The position numbers were made by a program, and so were the translations under genes. Below the pieces are notes generated by a model. The model was not told where the DNA came from. It was given only the letters and a program-made list of their open reading frames with translations, and made no database searches. Of a DNA stretch of 34,328 nt, positions 28,699 to 34,328 are shown one piece after another; within the stretch, counting starts at the first letter, position 1; each line of letters starts with the position of its first letter. The DNA comes from an uncultured Bacteroidota bacterium (GTDB lineage Bacteria > Bacteroidota > Bacteroidia > Flavobacteriales > Flavobacteriaceae). The stretch covers positions 1-34,328 of the forward strand of contig CACLGW010000011.1 in assembly GCA_902606525.1 (NCBI GenBank), in the 5' to 3' direction.

Positions 28699-29372
28699 GA
28701 TTACTTGCGACAAAATTATTAAGCACAAATTTTAAAGAAGCCTTGATAAAAAATGGTATAACTTTGATCGAATTTCCACTAATAAAAATAAACCCAATTG
28801 AGGTGTATAACCACAATGTTCAGTCTAATTTAATTTTTACCAGTCAAAATGCTGTGAAAATTGCTTTTGAATCTGATAAGATCAAATTGAAGATAAGAGG
28901 AAAGAAATATTTTTGTGTTGGTGAAAAAACAAAAGCTATTTTGGAAGAAATGGGCCAAAAAGTAATTAAAATGAAAGAAAATGCTAGAGACTTAGCTAAT
29001 TTCCTAGCAGAGGAATACAATAGCCACTCATTTTCTTTTTTTTGTGGGAAACGAAGAAGGACTGAAATTGAGTCTTTATTCATGAAAAACAATAAAGTTT
29101 TACAAATTCATGAGCTCTACGATACAATATTTACTTCCAAATCTTTTAAAACAGAATTTGATGGGATTATATTTTTTAGCCCTTCAGCAGTTTTAAGTTT
29201 TTTTACTAAAAATTCATGGTCAAATTACACTCATGGCTTTTGTATCGGCCCAACTACTGGTGAAACTTTAAGTAACTTCACAACAAATTATAGTCTGGCT
29301 AAACATCCAAACGAAAATGAACTCTTACTATCAATAAACAAATATTATAGTCGGTTTTATGCTAAAAAATGA
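28695..29372 (+). CDS. hemD: Uroporphyrinogen-III synthase
   Basis: Position between hemC and hem[60 protein letters not shown]. Confidence 0.85.
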   Translation: MRLLATKLLSTNFKEALIKNGITLIEFPLIKINPIEVYNHNVQSNLIFTSQNAVKIAFESDKIKLKIRGKKYFCVGEKTKAILEEMGQKVIKMKENARDLANFLAEEYNSHSFSFFCGKRRRTEIESLFMKNNKVLQIHELYDTIFTSKSFKTEFDGIIFFSPSAVLSFFTKNSWSNYTHGFCIGPTTGETLSNFTTNYSLAKHPNENELLLSINKYYSRFYAKK

Positions 29373-30381
29373 TCTGTTTTTAAAAGCCCTTAGGGGAGAA
29401 ACCGTAAGTCGTCCCCCAGTATGGATGATGCGACAAGCAGGAAGATATTTACCTGACTTTATGGTTCTTAAACGTAAATACGACTTCTTTACTCGTTGCC
29501 AAACACCTGATCTTGCAACTAAAATCACAATAATGCCTATCGATCAAATAAGCCCTGATGCTGCTATTTTATTTAGTGACATATTGGTAGTTCTTCAAGC
29601 AATGCAAATACCAGTTGAAATGAGAGATGGATTTGGCCCTTGGATTCCAAACCCAATTAGATCTCAAAAAGATTTAGACCAAGTGATAATTCCCGATATT
29701 AATGAACACTTGGGATATGTAATGGATGCTATTAAATTGACCAAAATTGAACTAAATGAAAGTGTTCCCCTGATTGGATTTGCTGGTTCTCCATGGACTT
29801 TATTGTGCTATGCAGTTCAAGGTCAAGGTTCAAAAAACTTTGAAAAAGCAAAAGGTTTCTGTTTTAGTCAGCCAGAAGCTGCCCATGATTTACTTCAAAA
29901 AATAACAGATACTACGATATTATACCTAAAAGAGAAAATTATATCTGGGGTTAATGCAGTTCAAATTTTTGACTCGTGGGGAGGCTTGCTTTCTCCAGAA
30001 GATTACAATATTTTTTCTTGGCCTTATATACAACAAATCATTACCGCATTGAAAGATGAGATCCCAGTAATTGTATTTGGGAAAGGTTGTTGGTTTGCTT
30101 TAAACGAAATGGGTAAGTCTGGAGCTTCAGCCATAGGTGTAGATTGGACATGTTCCGCTAGAAATGCACGTTATCTCTCTGGGGGACAAGTTACCTTGCA
30201 AGGGAACTTTGACCCTTCACGTTTGCTATTACCTATTCCAAAAATTACTGAAGCAGTTTATAAAATGATAAATGAATTTGGAAAAGATCGCTACATAGTA
30301 AATTTAGGCCATGGTATACTACCCAATATTCCTGTTGATCATGCCAAAGCATTTGTGGATGCAGTAAAATCTTATTATTAA
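29359..30381 (+). CDS. hemE: Uroporphyrinogen decarboxylase
   Basis: [59 protein letters not shown]. Confidence 0.97.
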   Translation: MLKNDLFLKALRGETVSRPPVWMMRQAGRYLPDFMVLKRKYDFFTRCQTPDLATKITIMPIDQISPDAAILFSDILVVLQAMQIPVEMRDGFGPWIPNPIRSQKDLDQVIIPDINEHLGYVMDAIKLTKIELNESVPLIGFAGSPWTLLCYAVQGQGSKNFEKAKGFCFSQPEAAHDLLQKITDTTILYLKEKIISGVNAVQIFDSWGGLLSPEDYNIFSWPYIQQIITALKDEIPVIVFGKGCWFALNEMGKSGASAIGVDWTCSARNARYLSGGQVTLQGNFDPSRLLLPIPKITEAVYKMINEFGKDRYIVNLGHGILPNIPVDHAKAFVDAVKSYY

Positions 30382-31283
30382 TGAAAGATTTATTTTATAA
30401 TTATATTAAGTCTTTGCAAGATAAAGTGACAAAAGAATTTGAATCTATTGATGGAAAAGCAATCTTTAAGGAAGACTTATGGGAAAGAATCGAAGGGGGA
30501 GGCGGAAGGACTAGAATCATTGAAAATGGCAACGTGATTGAAAAAGGAGGGGTCAATATTTCGTCTGTCCATGGAGAACTTCCTAAAAGTATGCAAGATT
30601 ATTTTAAGGTAGGGAAAGTTGATTTTTTCGCATGTGGTTTAAGCCTAGTAATTCATCCTCTAAATCCAATGGCTCCAACTGTGCATGCAAATTGGCGCTA
30701 TTTTGAAATGTACAATAAAGAAGGTGGAATTTTAAAACAGTGGTTTGGAGGAGGATTGGACTTAACACCTTTTTATCTTTTTGAAGAAGATGTAAAATAT
30801 TTTCACCAAACTTGTAAGGCCATATGTGATAAGCATAATTCTAAATATTATTTAACTTTTAAACGAAATTGCGATGCTTATTTTTTCAATAAGCATCGAA
30901 ATGAAGCAAGAGGCGTGGGTGGTATTTTTTTTGATTATTTGAAAAAGGATGACACCTCCAGCTTGAAAGATCACTATAAATTTGTAACTGGATTAGGTGA
31001 CTCCTTTTTAAATGCCTACACCCCATTATTAAAAAAACGAAAAGATATAAAATATACTGCCGCAAATAAAATCTGGCAGGAAGTAAGGAGAGGACGTTAT
31101 GTTGAATTTAATCTTATTCAAGACAAAGGAACCCTTTTTGGGTTACAAACAAATGGAAGAATTGAAAGTATATTAATGAGCTTACCACCTAAAGTCCAAT
31201 GGAAATACAACTATCACCCTGAACCAAATACGGAGGAAGCACGTCTTTTAAAAGTTTTAAAATTTCCTATAGACTGGGTTTAA
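30381..31283 (+). CDS. hemF: Oxygen-dependent coproporphyrinogen III oxidase
   Basis: WERIEGGGGRTRIIENGNVIEKGGVNISSVHG, HPLNPMAPTVHANWRYFE, WFGGGLDLTPFYLFEED, GRYVEFNLIQDKGTLFGL. Confidence 0.97.
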   Translation: MKDLFYNYIKSLQDKVTKEFESIDGKAIFKEDLWERIEGGGGRTRIIENGNVIEKGGVNISSVHGELPKSMQDYFKVGKVDFFACGLSLVIHPLNPMAPTVHANWRYFEMYNKEGGILKQWFGGGLDLTPFYLFEEDVKYFHQTCKAICDKHNSKYYLTFKRNCDAYFFNKHRNEARGVGGIFFDYLKKDDTSSLKDHYKFVTGLGDSFLNAYTPLLKKRKDIKYTAANKIWQEVRRGRYVEFNLIQDKGTLFGLQTNGRIESILMSLPPKVQWKYNYHPEPNTEEARLLKVLKFPIDWV

Positions 31284-31344
31284 AATTATCGTACATGAAT
31301 GAAAACATAATATTTTGTATTTTACTTACTAATCTAGCTTTGCT

Positions 31345-32640
31345 ATGAATACCCTATACATCTTATTTACATTGCCCTTATTAATTATTTTCTCCTATTT
31401 GTTTGACGCCTTTTCTAGAAAAACAAAATTTCCTTCTGTAATTTTATTAATGACAACGGGTATTATATTTCGTTTTTTTATTTCATTTACAGGGTCCAAT
31501 GACTTTGCATTTTTAGATAATTTAATCCCCGTGTTAGGTACAATTGGTTTAATATTAATTGTTCTAGAAGGAGCTATTGAACTTGATATCAATCGTGCAA
31601 AATTACCAATTATTTTGAAAGGTTTTTTAGCAGCATTTGTAATACTTATTGCCAACATTTTTGTTTTGCAATGGGTCTTTGAAAATATTTTTGGAATTCA
31701 AAATACCATTGCTATTTTATTTGCAATACCCCTTTCAATTATAAGTAGTGCCGTTGCTATTCCATCTGCAGAAAATATGATAAATAAAGACAGAGAATTT
31801 ATAGTCTATGAATCTACATTTTCTGATATTTTGGGAATTATGATATTTAATTATGCATTAAGACAATTTGAATCTAATCAAGCTCTTGTGGGAGTAGAGC
31901 CTTTTGTTTCTCTTGTATTACAGATATTTGGAGTAATTATAATCTCATTACTTATTACCTATGTCTTATTTAGACTAATGCAAAAAATTGATCATAAAAT
32001 TAAATTTTTTTTAATCCTTTCACTGCTAATATTAGTTTATGCTTTTGGAAAACTATTCCATCTTCCTGCTTTAGTAACCATTTTTATTTTTGGAATCTTT
32101 ATGAGTAATGTCAAAAGCTTACTCCCTGGTTTTTTAAGAAGATATCTTGATTTGGATGCTACAGAAAAAGAAATTCACGAGTTTCATATCCTAACTGCTG
32201 AATCCACTTTTTTAGTTAGGACTTTTTTCTTTTTATTCTTTGGTTTTTCAATTCAAATCTCAGAATTTATGAGCCCCATTCCTCTTTTTTATGGCTTGCT
32301 AATATTTCTTATTATTTTTATTATACGCTATTTATATTTTACAACTACTAATTTAAAAATAAAACCTAGTCCACTTGTATATATGTCTCCTAGAGGTCTG
32401 ATTAGTATACTATTATTTATTCAATTAAAAGATGTTGACTTTATCAATTTAAATCAAACCCCAATTGATGAACGTGTATTACTAATTGTTATATTAATTT
32501 CAATGCTAGTAATGCTTTTGAGTACTATAAAAAAAGAAAAAGTCAATGAAGAAACGGAAATTAATGACGAGGAATCACTTTCTGTAGAAATGGATATCAA
32601 TATTCCTCCATCATCAAGTGAAGAAACCAAAAACTTATAA
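31345..32640 (+). CDS. CPA1-type cation:proton antiporter
   Basis: Polytopic; FDAFSRKTKFPSVILLMTTGIIF, IGLILIVLEGAIELD, IISSAVAIPSAENMINKDREFIVYESTFSDILGIMIFN. Confidence 0.82.
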   Translation: MNTLYILFTLPLLIIFSYLFDAFSRKTKFPSVILLMTTGIIFRFFISFTGSNDFAFLDNLIPVLGTIGLILIVLEGAIELDINRAKLPIILKGFLAAFVILIANIFVLQWVFENIFGIQNTIAILFAIPLSIISSAVAIPSAENMINKDREFIVYESTFSDILGIMIFNYALRQFESNQALVGVEPFVSLVLQIFGVIIISLLITYVLFRLMQKIDHKIKFFLILSLLILVYAFGKLFHLPALVTIFIFGIFMSNVKSLLPGFLRRYLDLDATEKEIHEFHILTAESTFLVRTFFFLFFGFSIQISEFMSPIPLFYGLLIFLIIFIIRYLYFTTTNLKIKPSPLVYMSPRGLISILLFIQLKDVDFINLNQTPIDERVLLIVILISMLVMLLSTIKKEKVNEETEINDEESLSVEMDINIPPSSSEETKNL

Positions 32641-32649
32641 AAAAATACT

Positions 32650-33621
32650 ATGTATCCCATTCAACGAAATCGAAGATTAAGATGTAATGAAACTATAAGG
32701 GCCTTATTAAGAGAACATAGCTTAAGTCCGGACGACTTTATAGTTCCATTGTTTATAATTGATGGCAAACAAGAAAAAGAAAAAATACATTCTATGCCGG
32801 GTTATTTTAGGATGAGTACTGACGTGCTCTCATCACATGTTAAAGTTCTTTGGTCTTTAGGCTTAAAATCAGTCTTGCTTTTTGTAAAAATTCCTGATGC
32901 ATTGAAGGATAATAAAGGAACTGAAGCGATAAATCCTGACGGATTAATGCAACGTGCAATTAAGACCATAAAAAATGCTGTTCCAAATATGATAGTAATG
33001 ACCGATGTAGCACTAGATCCCTATTCTTCTTTTGGACATGATGGAATTGTTGAAGAAGGAAAAATTTTAAACGACCCAACAGTAAATGTCCTCTCAAAAA
33101 TGGCTTTATCTCACGCCCAAGCAGGAGCAGATGTTATCGCTCCTAGTGATATGATGGATGGCAGAATTCTAAAAATCCGGCAGCATCTAGAAGAAGAGAG
33201 TTTTACAGATACTATAATTATGAGCTACAGTGCTAAATATGCTTCTAATTTTTATGGCCCTTTTAGAGACGCATTGAGTTCTGCTCCTGGTTTTGGAGAT
33301 AAAAAGACCTATCAAATGGACTTTAAAAACAGAAAAGAAGCATTAATTGAAACAAGACGTGATATAGAGGAAGGAGCAGATATTATAATGGTAAAACCGG
33401 GATTAGCATATTTGGACATAATTCGAGATTTGAAAAATAATGTTGATGCTCCTGTTGCAGCATACCAGGTAAGTGGAGAATATGCGATGTTGAAAGCAGC
33501 TGCTAAAAAAGGATGGTTAGATCATGATAAAATTATGATTGAACAACTCTTTAGTTTTAAACGTGCAGGAGCTTCAATTATAGCAACTTACTTTGCAGAA
33601 GAAGCTGTAAAACTTATCTAG
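32650..33621 (+). CDS. hemB: Porphobilinogen synthase (delta-aminolevulinate dehydratase)
   Basis: RRLRCNETIRALLREHSLSPDDFIVPLFIIDG, MTDVALDPYSSFGHDGIV, GADVIAPSDMMDGRI, SYSAKYASNFYGPFRDA, GADIIMVKPGLAYLD. Confidence 0.97.
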   Translation: MYPIQRNRRLRCNETIRALLREHSLSPDDFIVPLFIIDGKQEKEKIHSMPGYFRMSTDVLSSHVKVLWSLGLKSVLLFVKIPDALKDNKGTEAINPDGLMQRAIKTIKNAVPNMIVMTDVALDPYSSFGHDGIVEEGKILNDPTVNVLSKMALSHAQAGADVIAPSDMMDGRILKIRQHLEEESFTDTIIMSYSAKYASNFYGPFRDALSSAPGFGDKKTYQMDFKNRKEALIETRRDIEEGADIIMVKPGLAYLDIIRDLKNNVDAPVAAYQVSGEYAMLKAAAKKGWLDHDKIMIEQLFSFKRAGASIIATYFAEEAVKLI

Positions 33622-33626
33622 TAAAC

Positions 33627-34328
33627 TTAGCGTTCTGGATTATAAGGCTTTAAATCAATTGTAGAAGAATATCCCGATATAATTTCAGCAACTAATTTTC
33701 CTGTAGCGGGACCTAAACTCCATCCCATCATCGAATGTCCAGTTGCCAAGACAAGATTCTCCAATGATGAGTGTCTCCCAATAAAAGGTAATCCATCTGG
33801 TGAAAGTGGCCTTAATCCACTTTTAACTTGATCAATCGAAGATTTAGGAATTGTTAACCCTGGATAATAATTTCTCGCTGCTTTGGCAATAGATAGTACT
33901 CTCTTATGATTTATTCGGTGATTAATTCCCGAAAGTTCCAGAGTCCCGCCAAATCTGGTAAATCCCTCCATAGGAGTCACAGCAACTTTAGATTCTAATA
34001 AGATTGCAGGAATTTTAATTCCTGTTTTTTGATTAACATTTATCCTGTAACCTTTCCCCGCCTGAACAGATAGGTATATCCCTAGCTTCTTTAAAACAAG
34101 TTCTGACCAAGCGCCAGTAGCTAAAACAAAATCATCTGCTTTAAATGCACCATTGTTTGTATGTAACTCTAGGATTTGACTTCCTTTTTTTTTAAAATGA
34201 CTAACTTCAGTTTCCAAAATAAATTTAACACCCTTAGACAGTAAATGCTTCTTTAAGTTACTCATAAATAAATCAGGTGTGGTATGAGCATCACTTTTAT
34301 ACATGAATGCTCCAGCAATATCCATTGG
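33627..34328 (-). CDS. FAD-dependent (D-amino-acid dehydrogenase/glycine-oxidase-like) oxidoreductase, 5' end truncated by window end
   Basis: DDFVLATGAWSELVLKKLGI, VTPMEGFTRFGGTLELSG, SGLRPLSPDGLPFIGRHSSLENLVLATGHSMMGWSLGPATGKLVAEIISG: DAO-family C-terminal half. Confidence 0.88.
   Translation of the reverse strand, partial: PMDIAGAFMYKSDAHTTPDLFMSNLKKHLLSKGVKFILETEVSHFKKKGSQILELHTNNGAFKADDFVLATGAWSELVLKKLGIYLSVQAGKGYRINVNQKTGIKIPAILLESKVAVTPMEGFTRFGGTLELSGINHRINHKRVLSIAKAARNYYPGLTIPKSSIDQVKSGLRPLSPDGLPFIGRHSSLENLVLATGHSMMGWSLGPATGKLVAEIISGYSSTIDLKPYNPER

Noticed and set aside
26509-29528. Small minus ORFs at 26509, 28574, 28844 and 29331 in the hem genes
   Set aside because: Antisense shadows of hemA/hemC/hemD/hemE; no domain or plausible initiation context.
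31395-32660. Minus ORFs at 31395 and 32454
   Set aside because: Antisense to the antiporter gene; composition reflects hydrophobic codons on the opposite strand.
1-34328. CRISPR arrays, transposons, phage genes, defence islands, tRNA/rRNA
   Set aside because: No spaced identical repeats, transposase/integrase motifs or RNA-gene-like sequences seen; intergenic gaps are short. A tRNAscan/Infernal run would be decisive.

Overview
This is an AT-rich, gene-dense chromosomal segment with the gene content and codon style of a marine Flavobacteriaceae (Bacteroidota). It looks like ordinary backbone: I found no tRNA, rRNA, CRISPR array or mobile element. Contents in order: metallophosphoesterase (truncated left) and dGTPase; a putative surface-nutrient operon of CSSDDD lipoprotein, TonB-dependent receptor and PiT-type phosphate transporter with a PhoU-like tail; a MORN-like protein; class Ia ribonucleotide reductase (nrdB-nrdA); DUF3109; a 65-aa membrane ORF; TerB-DnaJ, HupE/UreJ, dCMP deaminase and S41 peptidase; bacilliredoxin; a VPS10/BNR propeller, hemJ and an orphan histidine kinase; then two divergent haem arms, AraC-hemH-MATE (-) and hemA-C-D-E-F-antiporter-hemB (+); and an FAD oxidoreductase truncated at the right edge. 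The best leads are: (i) four perfect TAACAT hexamers on one 11-bp register upstream of the MORN gene, resembling a PhoB/PhoP-family operator, next to the phosphate transporter; (ii) an AraC regulator between the hem arms with a Cys-Pro motif and repeated TTTTTAG motifs in the shared intergenic region, a candidate haem-responsive switch; (iii) a MATE transporter overlapping ferrochelatase and a histidine kinase overlapping hemJ; (iv) the lipoprotein-TBDT-PiT cluster with an internal terminator-like hairpin; (v) a DnaA-box-like 9-mer and TTTAACAA repeats upstream of nrdB. None is proven to be a new system. All calls come from reading the sequence and supplied ORFs; no database searches were possible.
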